From the NCBI GenBank assembly GCA_033964015.1, contig CM066921.1, forward strand, positions 28,129,355 to 28,193,354: 64,000 nt of DNA. Direction: 5' to 3'. Position numbers and translations under genes: made by a program. The stretch's first letter is position 1; every line of letters begins with the position of its first letter. The DNA comes from Scolanthus callimorphus (Eukaryota; Cnidaria; Anthozoa; Actiniaria; Edwardsiidae). The notes beneath the pieces were generated by a model, which was not told where the DNA came from, did no database searches, and worked only from the letters and a program-made list of their open reading frames with translations. This document shows, piece by piece, positions 49,252 to 60,300 of this stretch.

Positions 49252-49789
49252 CTGTATCTGAATGTCGTGAAAGCATATGAGTTTCTAGCCCATAGTAGTC
49301 ACTGTATAATTTCCCACAAATTGTGCAACTATAAGCCTCATGCTGGCCCTCAAGTTGTAATGTGTAAAGTATACCAGGGTCCATGGTAGAGTACCCACCA
49401 TCTGCAGCCAAATTTCTGACTGTTAGTTCATTCACCGTCTGATTCATGCTAAGCAGGTTTACACAACTTGACTCCTGCAAATTCTCTGAAAAAACGTCTC
49501 TTTTCTCAGGGCTTAGTTTCTTTTCCACCTCTTGCACAATGTCACATAAACTCATTTGTAATTCCGCATTGTCCTCCTCCTTCTTTTCCTCAGCAGTTTC
49601 ATTGAGTTCTTTGTAAAATCCTTGGCGTTGAAAGTAGCTTTTCTGGAGTTCCTGTAATAAACCTCCATTATCATATTCCCAATTATCTTGATCTGAAACT
49701 TCCTGTTTTACCATCAAACCTCTAAATATTTTTTCTGGAATTTCTGAATGGTGACGTGTTTCTTCAACATCACTTGTAGCAAGCAATTT
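49252..49789 (-). CDS. C2H2 zinc-finger exon (second exon of the same model)
   Basis: The frame opens after acceptor TTCAATTCTAG (phase 0) and runs 179 codons to a strong donor ACAG|GTAAGG (phase 1). It is acidic and Glu/Gln-rich, with a KEEDNAELQ-type helix-prone stretch. It ends in one classical C2H2 finger, CxxC-x12-H-x4-H within YSCTICGKLYSDYYGLETH (Cys170, Cys173, His186, His191 of the joined model). No Myc box I or II (PTPPLSP, DCMW) is present. The donor phase matches the acceptor of the bHLH exon at 47968, giving residue D195. Without splicing the frame continues through a glycine run to a stop at 49118. It may instead belong to a separate zinc-finger gene. Confidence 0.65.
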
Positions 49790-50182
49790 CTAGAATTGAA
49801 CAAAGATATGGATGGACATTGGTTTTCAATGAATTTTTTATTCATCTACATCTACTTTATTTTATAAAACTCTCGCATCACAAAAGTATAAATCAATATA
49901 TATGTATTAAAAAATATATAACAATTTCAAATAAATAAATATTCTCAAAAAAGTATCTAGAGAAATGTGTGGTTTACAAAGGATTTGCGAATACTCCCGA
50001 CAGTCATCTGAAATCCGCTCTATGAGGATGGCGACTAGATCTTAAAAGGAGCTGTAAATGACCAGGGATCCACAAGGATCAAATGACTGGCAAGGTGGGT
50101 GCTTTTCTTAAAAGGTTCTAATGATGGTGAGCCTGCCACCTGAGTTGGTAACAAGCCAGTGGCAGATCCAGGATTTTTTCAA

Positions 50183-50218
<36 letters not shown>

Positions 50219-50950
50219 CAGGTTGGGGGGGGGGGGGGGGGGGGGGGTTCAAAAAACTACTAATCTATCACTCTCATAGGGGGGGTTGCAACCCCCACAA
50301 CCCCTCCCCTAGATTTGCCCCTGCAAGTTCCACATACTAACAGTTCTTGGAAAAAAATGAGTAGCTATGAGATAGTACATTAAAATATGTCTGCCTGCCT
50401 TGGTAAGGATTTCTTCTAGATGGTCTTCGGTTTGGTAGGATACTCATTATTCATATGGTAAATTATATGTATGAGCTATCACATTTTGCTCAGACGAAAG
50501 ATATTGTCATTGCATATTAGCTTTCTTGCAGGTGGTTGCTTGTGTTTTTATCACAGAAAACTGTAGTTTGCTAAGCATGGCTACCATCTTGGTGTTCTAC
50601 CAAAAATCAAGAAGGCAATCAATTACCATCCTCAGTGAACATCTATGATTTTCTGTGTCAAAAAAACAAAACACCAGCAACCACCTGCATATGGCCAGGG
50701 GGTTCTCCATACATTCCACAAGCAAACAAACAGATTCATCAGAGGGTTATTTCGTCAAATATCACCTAGAAATTGTTGAAAACTGCAAGGATTTTGGCTG
50801 ATCCTACAGAATTTGGTAATTTTTATGGCAGAAAAACTTCACATTTCTGTGGCTAAGTATGTTTAGGGGTCTGTTTGGGGATTTCCAATATTCATCCCTA
50901 CTATTTTGACCTCAACAAACCCTTTCATTTATTAGCAACTTGCAGAGACA

Positions 50951-51151
50951 GATATTGGAATGTGCAATTCCAGAAAAAAATCCATACCCCCACCATGGAG
51001 GGAATGCGCCTTCACCCCTCTGGAATTTCCAAAGAAAAATACAGTATTTGTATGGAAATCAGGTAAATTGACCCCCACCCCTCTGGAATTTCCAATTCCA
51101 TTCCATGGTGGGGGTATGGAATTTTTCTGGAATTGCACAATTTCAATACCA
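50951..51151. mobile_element. Palindromic MITE with GTGCAATTCCAGAAAAA arms
   Basis: The left arm (50951-50997) and right arm (51104-51151) are inverse copies containing TGCAATTCCAGAAAAA and CATACCCCCACCATGG. The middle has two more inverted ACCCCTCTGGAATTTCC blocks. Confidence 0.7.
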
Positions 51152-51326
51152 TATTTAAGCATCAGTGTGCTGGATAATAAATCAGGATACATGCAAAAAG
51201 CTACAGTGATTTACTAAAAATGTTTCAAGAGTTTTCATGAAATTCCAGCAAATCATATGACGCTCATCTCAAACTCAAAGAGAGGACACGTGGCCGCATC
51301 TAAATTTGGCTGCATTTCCATGTGTG

Positions 51327-51572
51327 TTACACTTTTATTTTAGGTCCATCACAAGCCACTGGCCCACCAAAATGATAATTTCTAATAAAGAGGTCTTCAT
51401 GGTCACCACAAATGTTAAAATTCCCTACTTTCCCCGAACCATATGCCATATATGGTACACTTCTATTAGGCCACGTGCATTGAAAATGTGCAATTCGGTT
51501 TCCTCCGGCCATGTGCTTGCACGTACGCTGTGCTTCGTTTTGAAAGGCCGTCAAAATCAGGCACAGAATCAT
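51327..51572 (-). CDS. Candidate small secreted cysteine-containing protein
   Basis: From ATG 51572 the frame is 81 residues. The first 14 or so are hydrophobic (MILCLILTAFQNEA) and end in a plausible signal-peptidase site. The mature part has four cysteines and several Gly/Asn residues, enough for two disulphides, with no family I recognise. A TATATAA-type box lies about 100 bp upstream (about 51669-51676, minus). A donor-like GTAACA near the stop leaves open that this is only a first exon. It sits within the presumed intron of the zinc-finger/bHLH gene on the same strand, so it is nested or the host model is wrong. Confidence 0.45.
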   Translation of the reverse strand: MILCLILTAFQNEAQRTCKHMAGGNRIAHFQCTWPNRSVPYMAYGSGKVGNFNICGDHEDLFIRNYHFGGPVACDGPKIKV

Positions 51573-51850
51573 ATTTATCCAAAAGTACAATCACAGTAAT
51601 CTAGAATTGCTCACCTACTCAATCTATATCAGTATCAACGATATCAATTGTTTCTAGAGTGAGATTTATATAAGTTTCGAACCACCTCATGGTTCGCCTG
51701 TGTGAGCGCACGTGATTCCCAAATGGCAAACTCGGCTGGAATTCGAAGGTAGCTCAGATTTTTAACAGCTGATACGGATGTGCGTAATATTCTGATGGAA
51801 AAACTCATAGCGATATCTTGTGTTAGCTACTGTTGATCGCCAATACTCAC

Positions 51851-51895
51851 GTTTTTGTAGCTGAACGCGGGATACGCCTCCGTCGTGTCCGCCAT
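51851..51895 (-). CDS. First coding exon of the zinc-finger/bHLH model
   Basis: ATG at 51895 in the context AAGATGGCGGAC (YY1-like start) opens 15 codons, MADTTEAYPAFSYKN, ending at a strong donor AAC|GTGAGT in phase 0. The next same-strand acceptor with a long open frame, at 49789, is also phase 0. The three exons (45 + 538 + 578 = 1161 bases) give an uninterrupted 386-residue protein. The join is inferred from phase and order; the chance of a phase match for each junction is about one in three. Confidence 0.5.
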
Positions 51896-52047
51896 CTTGG
51901 ACTCACCGCTGACCAGTATTGTGAAATACGGTTGGCGCGCTTGTCTGGGGAGCACGTGCGTTTTACTCGATTTCGTGCAGCTCAGTGTGTTGAAAAGCGA
52001 ATATGGCCGAATAAAGAGTTGTATCGCGATTCACCCTGCCACTCTGT

Positions 52048-52090
52048 GTTGTTGTGAGCCGTCAATATTTTGTGGTATTGACGGCTCAAA
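52048..52090. repeat. Short perfect hairpin
   Basis: TTGTGAGCCGTCAATATTTT is matched by the inverse ATTGACGGCTCAAAA. The motif is related to the arms of the larger palindrome at 52380-52554. Confidence 0.6.
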
Positions 52091-52379
52091 AAGAGCTAGC
52101 AAAATTCAACTTTTTTCGCACGAATTTATGTTTCATTTCATTGTCAATAGTTAGAAATAACGTTTAGCTATATTTCTAGCAATATCTTATGGCAGAAAGA
52201 GATTTTTTTCGCCGAAAAAGATGGAAAAATGTAAACAGAAAATGCTCGAGCTCGTGCGAAAAGCCCATGTGATTGCGTGAGATCGTGCGTAAATGTAATG
52301 AGAATTGAAATTTCAATCGACAATAAATAGCACTATTTCTTGCCATTTCCTCCAGAAAATCTTCAAGAATCGCGATACA

Positions 52380-52554
52380 ATATTAATTACGATTTTGAGA
52401 CGGCAATTCCACAAAATATTGACGGCGTTGGAAGAAAATATTTTCACGTATTGGGCTCCGTCGCTGCGCGACTCCGCCCAATACGTGAACATATTTTCTC
52501 CCAACTAGCCGTCAATATTTTGTGGAATTGCCGTCTCAAAATCGTAATTAGTAT
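52380..52554. mobile_element. Palindromic MITE, TTACGATTTTGAGACGG arms
   Basis: TTAATTACGATTTTGAGACG, GCAATTCCACAAAATATTGA and GTATTGGGC are repeated inversely around a CGTCGCTGCGCGACTCCG centre. The arms are about 75 bp and nearly perfect. Confidence 0.75.
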
Positions 52555-52712
52555 ATAGAATCACAGTTGAACCGTGACCACTCAGTGAGATGCCAAACTC
52601 TGACCTTTATTAAAAATGCAGATCGCGGGGGATATTTGTTATGAACAAAAATGTTAAAAGGAGAGAAATTTGGACCAAATGAGGCGAGGTTAGACGCCGG
52701 CTGAAATGCAGG

Positions 52713-52981
52713 AGTCTCAGACCCCGTCCACACTTCACCGTTTTCAAACGAAAACGGATACTTTTTGCTCCGTTTTCAAAAAAGATTTGCGTCCACACTT
52801 ATCGTTTTCGTATTGTTTTCGCCGTTTCGGTGATCGTTTTCGGCGTTGTAGTGTGGACGATAGCCGTAATCGGAGCAAAAAGTATCCGTTTTCGTTTGAA
52901 AACGGTGTAGGGACGGGGTCTGAGACCCTGTCCACACTACACCGTTTTCAAACAAAAACGGAGTAGTGTGGACGGGGTCTC
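52713..52981. mobile_element. TIR element, GACCCCGTCCACACT ends, with partial second copy
   Basis: GTCTCAGACCCCGTCCACAC at 52713 is inverted at about 52905-52925, with internal AACGGATACTTTTTGCTCCG arms. A shortened second unit follows to 52981, sharing the GGGTCTGAGACC junction. Confidence 0.7.
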
Positions 52982-54345
52982 GGCAAATCTAAGGAGATCA
53001 TCAATATTATTTCGCTGGGTGTAGTCAGTGCTGTCTTGATTACATTAGGGTAGAAGCTGAATATTAAACGACTAGATCCGCCTGAGGGTATTGGTAAACT
53101 TTATTCAACTCGGGGCACCCACACGGCAAACTTGTAAACAGTGTAGTCATTTTATTACTGTAGTTTTATAGTGTTTAAATAAATGTGATGCAGTATGTAC
53201 TTCTTCCCATATTTTTCACCTCCCTTCATAAATATTCATTACAAAAATATTTTAAAAATACGCAAAAATATACATAAATATACATTGATTTCCCATGGCT
53301 ATCCATGTGAATTCCGAACACTTCCCATGCGTGTGCCTTGGGAAATGGATGGGTTTCTGCAGAAATTCCCTGTGATAGCAAAGTACCCAATATGATTTTG
53401 ACCCCATTCCTTAATTTATTTATTTTACCACAAGCTAAAAATTCCGGTCAATTTGCATCTGTTTTATACATGTCCATGTCCGGTCCAGAGGGAACTATTC
53501 TGCTCGGGTGGATGTGTGGGAATCCTTGCTGCAAAAAAAAAAACACCATCATAATGATTATGTTTGGACAAGGAACGTTTTTGATTGGCTGATGTTTCCT
53601 AGCCTGCGAACAAGCTCGCGTGTACCGGATGTTCGCAGGCTAATGTTTCCCCGCCATTTGATATTTGTTCTATCATTTCCGTGTAGTTTTTGAGACCCTG
53701 GTACTTTCTATTCTCACTGGCCCAATTAGTGTGAATATAAGGAATGCTCACATTAGCATATTGGCCATTTGCTCTTTCCTCTCGGAGTGAGGGTGCCCCT
53801 TCCGTCCGACTTCCCCTTTGGCATGTGTTCGTCTCGTTGTGCTTCCCAGCACTGGCGACGCCCTTTTCGCTTTTCCCACCCACTCACCCTCAGCTTCGTC
53901 TTTCGCGCCATCTTTAAGCTCGCCAGGTCTCCTTCCCATAACTTATATGAGCACAATAGGACCAGTGAGAATATATTAATGGCAAAATGCTATTAAAAAC
54001 TATCAATAGAACGAAGCAATATGTATAAATGAACATGATCCAAAACAGTCAGAAGTTCGAGATCATGTTGAAAATGTAGCCTTCACTGCAGACATCTTTC
54101 TTAGATTAAGAGAACTCCTGTGGTATCATGGGAGAGAGAAGACTGAGGCGAGTAGACCGGCCAACTGGAAAAAAACTGGACGGAAGAGAAAACAGAGGGG
54201 TACAAAATTCGAAAAGATGCCACAGTATGCCCAAAAAATCACATAAAGTAACCAACAAAAAGGAAGTCACCAGCGGAGGAGCAGGCTACCAAACATGTAT
54301 GTCTCGTTAAAACCCTGGCGACTAGACTAGAGCAGGATTGATCGA
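52982..54345. other. Intergenic DNA, no gene recognised
   Basis: Short frames without domains. A small hairpin (AGCCTGCGAACA and TGTTCGCAGGCT) lies at about 53602-53642. None of the missing C-terminal exons of the minus-strand GST gene was found here. Confidence 0.4.
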
Positions 54346-54899
54346 GGAGGTCAGTCACTTACCCAGTATCAGTCACTTACCCAGTATCAATCATTTACCC
54401 AGTATCAGTCACTTACCCAGTATCAGTCACTTACCCAGTATCAGTCACTTACCCAGTATCAGTCACTTACCCAGTATCAGTCACTTACCCAGTATCAGTC
54501 ACTTACCCAGTATCAGTCACTTACCCCAGTATCAGTCACTTACCCAGTATCAGTCATTTACCCAGTATCAGTCACTTACCCAGTATCAGTCACTTACCCA
54601 GTATCAGTCATTTACCCAGTATCAGTCACTTACCCAGTATCAGTCACTTACCCAGTATCAGTCACTTACCCAGTATCAGTCACTTACCCAGTATCAGTCA
54701 CTTACCCAGTATCAGTCACTTACCCAGTATCAGTCATTTACCCAGTATCAGTCATTTACCCAGTATCAGTCACTTACCCAGTATCACTCACTTACCCAGT
54801 ATCAGTCATTTACCCAGTATCAGTCACTTACCCAGTATCAGTCACTTACCCAGTATCAGTCACTTACCCAGTATCAGTCACTTACCCAGTATCCTGTCT
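54346..54899. repeat. Minisatellite, 18-bp unit, about 30 copies
   Basis: The unit is AGTCACTTACCCAGTATC, with CATTTACC as the main variant. As 18 is divisible by 3 it creates a 189-codon open frame; one extra C near 54525 changes the frame midway (SHLPSI to YQSLTQ repeats). There is no sign that it is translated. Confidence 0.9.
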
Positions 54900-55255
54900 T
54901 GATATGAGACCAGTCTACTGTGTCGGACACACCTGGTAACCGGTAGAAATCCATGGTATAACACCATATGTGCTTGTAGTCTGTCATACGTTTTCTATTG
55001 CACTGAAAAAGCAAAAAAGTTAACAAAGCTCCTTACTTAAATTCATCGTAACAGCATTCGGCTGACATTTCTATTTAGTAGATGACATTTAATATAGTAG
55101 TACTTCAAAAATTATAGTTTTTAGATTTTGGGATTTTAACATATCAGTTTGTTTACGCATTTGTTATTTCATGGCATATTAGTTAAAAGTAAGAAAACTA
55201 ATAAACAGCGGCGGCTCTGGATCCAAATGGATGCTAGTCTAGGAATACAGTACTT
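54900..55255. other. Intergenic DNA, nothing recognised
   Basis: AT-rich without identifiable features. Confidence 0.35.
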
Positions 55256-55418
55256 AAATATGACGGCAAAGACCAAACAGAAGCAGGATTGAAGCCAACG
55301 TTTCGGACATTTAATTATGTCCTTCATGGGGGCTGTTATCACCCTGATGAAGGACAGAATGAAATGTCCGAAACGTTGGCTTTAATCCTGCTTCTGTTTG
55401 GTCTTTGTCTTCATATTT
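55256..55418. mobile_element. Palindromic MITE, AAAGACCAAACAGAAGCAGG arms
   Basis: The left arm (55256-55308) and right arm (55366-55418) are near-perfect inverse copies containing CAAAGACCAAACAGAAGCAG and CCAACGTTTCGGACAT. A further internal pair, GTCCTTCAT and ATGAAGGAC, closes the hairpin. Confidence 0.75.
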
Positions 55419-55848
55419 CATGGCATAATAACTCCATCGCTATTTAAGCCATGATGTGTTTAACCGTGCTTAAATAAAGTTACCATGTCAATGTCAAAGG
55501 TGCACCACTTTACCCCCAGCTTTATCAAACTGATACTCTGATATCGGCGCTGAATGTGTAATTACAAAACAACTCCAAACCACTGGATTTGGGAACACAG
55601 CAACTTCGCCCTTGGAACAGGGACCCAAAAAACTTGGATGGAAAACAATGGAAAGTTTTCGGGATATCCTGCTGTCCCGAAATTTTCATTTTGCATCGAT
55701 TTGAGGGTTTGAATGAAATCGAAAATTTCTTTTTGTGACGTAAATGCTATAAATATCCACTAATAAGGAAGTTCTAAACTATTTAGAACAGGGTAGAAAA
55801 GACAACGAAACCTTGGGGATCAACCTATTAAAAATAAAAAAATAAAAA
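55419..55848. other. Intergenic DNA, no gene recognised
   Basis: AT-rich, with no domain-bearing frame. Confidence 0.35.
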
Positions 55849-55986
55849 ATTTCGGGTCCGAAAATTCTCTGGTGTTCCGAAAACAGGCCCGAAAATTCTC
55901 GGGTGTTCCGAGAAATGGGCCGGAAATTCTCGGATGTTCCAAGAAACGGGTCCGAAAATTCTCAGATGTTCCGAGAAACGGGTACT
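55849..55986. repeat. Tandem repeat, about 35-bp unit, four copies
   Basis: Units contain CCGAAAATTCTCGGGTGTTC and CGAGAAACGGG. The vocabulary resembles the ends of the TIR element at 43369-44234, suggesting an internal piece of the same family. Confidence 0.65.
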
Positions 55987-56399
55987 ATGGGTACTATGAC
56001 GTCAGACTAATTACCATTAGCATCCCATAATAGCGATATCAAATCGTATGAGTGTCGCGAATAGTCGCACGTCGGCTTCCGTTAAATCGTCTCCCAACAG
56101 ATATCGGGACTTGGACAAAATGCTATCGACCTGTAAAGACACAAAACAAATACATCTCGTTAAAGAGCTTGTGTCAGCCACTCCTTTGTTATTGTTTTCG
56201 TTCGATATTAGAAGACGAATTACGCGTAGAAATCACTAAATCAACATCTAAAAACAAAAGTTTAGATTTGATTTACCAAATTCAATCGAGAACATTGCTC
56301 TATATCCTCTAAATCAGGCGATGGAAATGGATGCTTTCTTCGATCCGATTCTCAAGATTTTGAGAATTGATTGTGGTTGGTCAATTTCTAGGTGCCAAG
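55987..56399. other. Intergenic or intronic DNA, no exon recognised
   Basis: No homologue of the missing GST C-terminus is visible on the minus strand. Confidence 0.35.
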
Positions 56400-56697
56400 A
56401 ACCGCTGCCAAGCGGTCGTAAGCACAGCCACTGAGGATGGTCACTCCCGCGTCCTAGTGGTTCTTTAACGCCCCTCTGGTTCAGGTTAATGTAGTGCATG
56501 TAAGAGGCTTGCCGGGTCCTACGGTTTTACGTCCTTACCCGGAGAAGACGCGAAGGTCTAACCATGTGTACATCTTGGAACATAAGGCAGCACCTTTTCC
56601 TCAGTTATTTAGAAAAGACCCTGAGTGTTGGTCCGGTTGGGGTTTGAACTCCCGCACATAAGCCCGGCGCTCTACCACTGTGCTAACCGTCGGCGGT
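56400..56697 (-). mobile_element. tRNA-derived SINE
   Basis: On the minus strand the 5' head is tRNA-like: A box GGTTAGCACAGTGGTAGAGC near 56690-56671 and B box GAGTTCAAACCCC near 56655-56641, followed by a non-coding body. The 3' limit is approximate. Confidence 0.65.
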
Positions 56698-56760
56698 TTA
56701 CACTGGCATTGAGATTGCACCCTGCTCTTGCGCTTGCGTTCATGTGTGAACCAGCCCTAA

Positions 56761-57171
56761 AGCCTGGGAAATACGTGGCACAAAATCCCTCGACTTGTCG
56801 CGCAACATTGCTGCATTGCAAGTCTAATGTTTGTTGCTCGTTTTTCATCAAATTCACAACTTGCCGCGCAACAAGGCGAATTTGGCCCTTAGCACTTCAT
56901 TTCTATTGACTAATCAACTTGAATTGTAGGCAAGATGTTGCGCGACAAGTTGTGTGTTTGATGAAAAACGAGCAACAAAGCCAGAATTTGTGTCTCAAAG
57001 TAGACCTGCACTCTACTTCGCGCAACAAATTTTCACAACCTGCAACAAATGTTTTTGTTGAGTGACAAATTGTGTCGCGAGATGAAAAACGCGCAACATC
57101 GATCATCAACTTGCAACGCAACAATGTTGCGCGACAAGTTGAGGGATTTTGTGCCTCGTATTTCCCCGGCT
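56761..57171. mobile_element. Harbinger-like MITE with TAA duplication
   Basis: The ends AGCCTGGGAAATACG and the inverse CGTATTTCCCCGGCT are flanked by TAA at 56758-56760 and 57172-57174. Each arm runs about 50 bp, through AAAATCCCTC and CTTGTCGCGCAACA. The interior is packed with GCGCAACAA/TTGTTGC motifs. Its AGCC start and TAA target are shared with the element at 1306-1530. It lies just 3' of the last GST exon found. Confidence 0.75.
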
Positions 57172-57211
57172 TAAGGGAGAGCTAGCACTTAACACACTTT
57201 CCTTAATTTAC

Positions 57212-57360
57212 CTTATCAAGTGCTTCAAATACAGCATTTACAGCTTTGTGATAACTCTTCTGATCTCTTGCAAAGCCTGCTCTGTACACTCCAATGGTCA
57301 AGTCCCTAAAAAACAGAACCTCTAAGTGAGTTGCTTGTACACAGCCAAGGGTTTTTAACC

Positions 57361-57391
<31 letters not shown>

Positions 57392-60300
57392 ATTTGTTCT
57401 TTTCGGCCCATGTAAAGGGATATGGGATCCGGGTCTAGCTAAATTTGAGGTTTGGGATCCGGGATCCAGAGTATGGGATTCGGGATCCAGAGTGAAGGAT
57501 CTGGGATCCATGGGTCGGGATTCCAAAACTTCTGTGGATCCCTTTACATGGGTTGATTCTTTGTTCATCCCCACTAAAGGCCTATGGCAAATGTCGCACC
57601 AGAGTCGTGCTGTTTCAATCCAAAACAATACTAGAGTTTTTTCTATTTGATGCGGCATCCTTTGAAAAAGGAAAGGCTTGACAGAAGAAGTTTAACGTTT
57701 GCGCTGGGCCTCTACAAGATAAATACGTTTGACTCTATTTATTTAAAGAAAGCTTACAGCATTCATGCCTGTGCTTTTCAGCACACAGCAGAAACACAAG
57801 GACAGGCATACTTGCTGAATTGCTCCTTTTGGCAACAATGAATGTTTCCCAAAGTATTGCATGGTCCAGGATACTCAGAATAAACTCACTCTTGGATCCA
57901 GTTGTTGATCTCGTCAATCTGATCTCGTAATCCCAGGGGATACAGGTCCAACTCTTTGGCCTCTTCACTTGAGCAGAAGTCATTGAACTCAGAGTTAAAC
58001 ATACGGAGCAAATCTGCTGACTCATTATTAACAATAGTCTTTTTGTTTTTATCCCAAAGGGCAGGAACAGGAACATTGCCACCATAGCCAGGTCTGGCAA
58101 GGTCATAGATCTCCTTGAAGAACTTACTGCCATTTACAGTATCAAGGGAGCATCTAGGCTTAGTGTCTGTAAACCTTAAAAATAAATAGATTGTGTTTAG
58201 AACTTGTTTGAACATTAGTGTAGACTTGGTGCTCACCATTGTTCATGAACAGACCAGATAGACGGGCAGACATTACTTCATTAGAGTGTCTCCTAAGACA
58301 GCAGTAATGGTCGGAGCTTTCTTTGAAAGTAGTTAAATATGAATTCCACAATTAGTGATTGATTGTTCTTGGGTGCAATCTGCTGCAAATGCAGAAGTCT
58401 CTTGTTTGACTAGTACAACTACTAAACCAGAAATGCTAACCTGAAATGGTTAAGCACTATGTGTTTTTCAATCTTGCATCCTTTGTTTCAAGGAAAGAAA
58501 TAGTCATAAATACAGCCAGAAAAATTATTGCACGCCAACTCTGAAAAAAATATCCTGCTCATCCAAAAAAGTCCACCCTCCCCCTCAAATGCTTCAAATG
58601 GTTGGCCCCTTAGGACTCCCAGCGTATATAGAGAGGAAGAGGGAGACTGGGGAGAGGGGTTGGTATTTCTGGTGTATAGGTGGAAAAGTCTCGGTTTTGA
58701 GCGCTGCATGCCCGCAAACGGTATCTGGGCCAAAAACCTGAGGTGGAAACCTTAGGACTCCCCGCATATATATAGGGAGGAAGAGGAGGATTGGGGAGAG
58801 GGGTTGGTATTTTCTGGATAGCTGGAAAAAATATCGGTTTGATCGCTGCATGCCCGTAAAGTATCGATGACGGTGACCAAGCAAAGAGGCAAGCTTGGTT
58901 TAGGTCTTGGCTGAACATGTCCCTAAAAAGTGTCTGTTTTTGCCTTCTTATTCCCTTTTGAGCATTTCCAAATAGTTCCCACTAGAGCTGCCCCCGCCTC
59001 TTGGAAGTCCAAAATACTGTGATTGAAGTCTTCAAAATATTGAGCTCTGAGGTTCATTATCTTTCTGTTGTGATGAAAGAGCCAAACTCAGACACTCAAA
59101 ATATTAGGATGTGAAAGACGGTTAAAAACAAATTGGTGTAATAAAGCGAAAGATTGTTCTGGTTTGTTTCACAGCAACTTCAGTACAGCTGAAGACTTCT
59201 GGATCTTCTAGAAGCGACAACAAACAATTGTTTTAGAAACAGTACTTTCAGACAGCTATTTAATTCAAACCGTACTATAAGGTTGGGCAGCTCTAGTGAG
59301 AACTATTTCTAATAAATCTAGTTATATTTTGTTACCTATTATTATTGATTACCTGTAGCCAGGATCCCCAGGCTGTTTGACAGGATCTAATACAGTACAT
59401 GAGATAACATCATCTAATCCCTTTAACTTGATGGCTAGTAAAGCCCTGGCAGCAAATGGACAAGTCAGAGTTGTATACAAGTGATAACGATTGGCCTCTG
59501 CAGGAAACCGACTTGCTGGGTCTGACTTGATCTTACTACAAAAACTTGATTCACTCCTGCAAAATGAAACAATAAGATTAATTAACAACTGTCGAGTACA
59601 GGCCTTTGATCTGATGGCCATTCTATCTAAAATTCCTTGTTCTTCTGTTTTTGCTTCAACAATATACCTCTACTTGGCTAGTAATGTTCTCCTTTTTCAG
59701 ATCAATGGCATTCCTATGAGTATTTCTTTTTCTGCTATACATCCAAGGATATAATATAATATGGAAGCATTCAAACAAAGAAAGATCATTAAATATGTGG
59801 AGCATAATATATGACATGGTAAAAAGATTAAGTCCAAGTAAGGGAGGTCACTACTGGTGCAGTTGAGCAGCCAGTGTCTACTTTTTTTTTGTAAATGGCT
59901 GCTGATCACTAGCATAGATGATCAGCGGCCATTCACAAAAATGAAGTGAAGTGGAGAGGTCCATTCTGGACTGTCAATCAAATCTTAGGGTCTCAGAAAA
60001 GAAGCCAAAGAAAGTTATAGAAGAAGAAAAAAAGACAAAATGGCTTCAACATTGTAGACATGGCATTTTGAAATTGCATAATATCAAAACTAACCACCGA
60101 CCCCCCCCCCCCCCCCTCCCCCCTCCTCCTCCCTAAAAAAAAAACTCTTCCCCGAAATCAAATTACAATGATCATTGGTGAGAGGGTGAAAATTCCAGGG
60201 GGAGACGTGGTGTATTTATAAGCTCATTAGCATAGCAGGCATAGGTCAGATGCAAGATGCAAATTAAAATACCTCTGACCCCTCGTAACAGGAAATACGT

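Larger units (their letters stand above)
49790..51850. other. Presumed intron 1 of the zinc-finger/bHLH gene
   Basis: It contains poly-G runs at about 50184-50247, an inverted repeat pair near 50530 and 50665 (GGTGGTTGC...), a palindromic MITE and a same-strand secreted-protein candidate. No other exon of the host gene is evident. Confidence 0.45.

Noticed and set aside
54338..54907. 189-codon open frame of SHLPSI/YQSLTQ repeats
   Set aside because: It is produced by an 18-bp minisatellite; a one-base slip merely changes the repeated peptide. No start context or flanking coding sequence supports it.
57369..57650. Plus-strand 93-codon frame rich in WDPGS repeats
   Set aside because: It arises from short GGATCC-type repeats and a G run within the intron of the opposite-strand GST gene.
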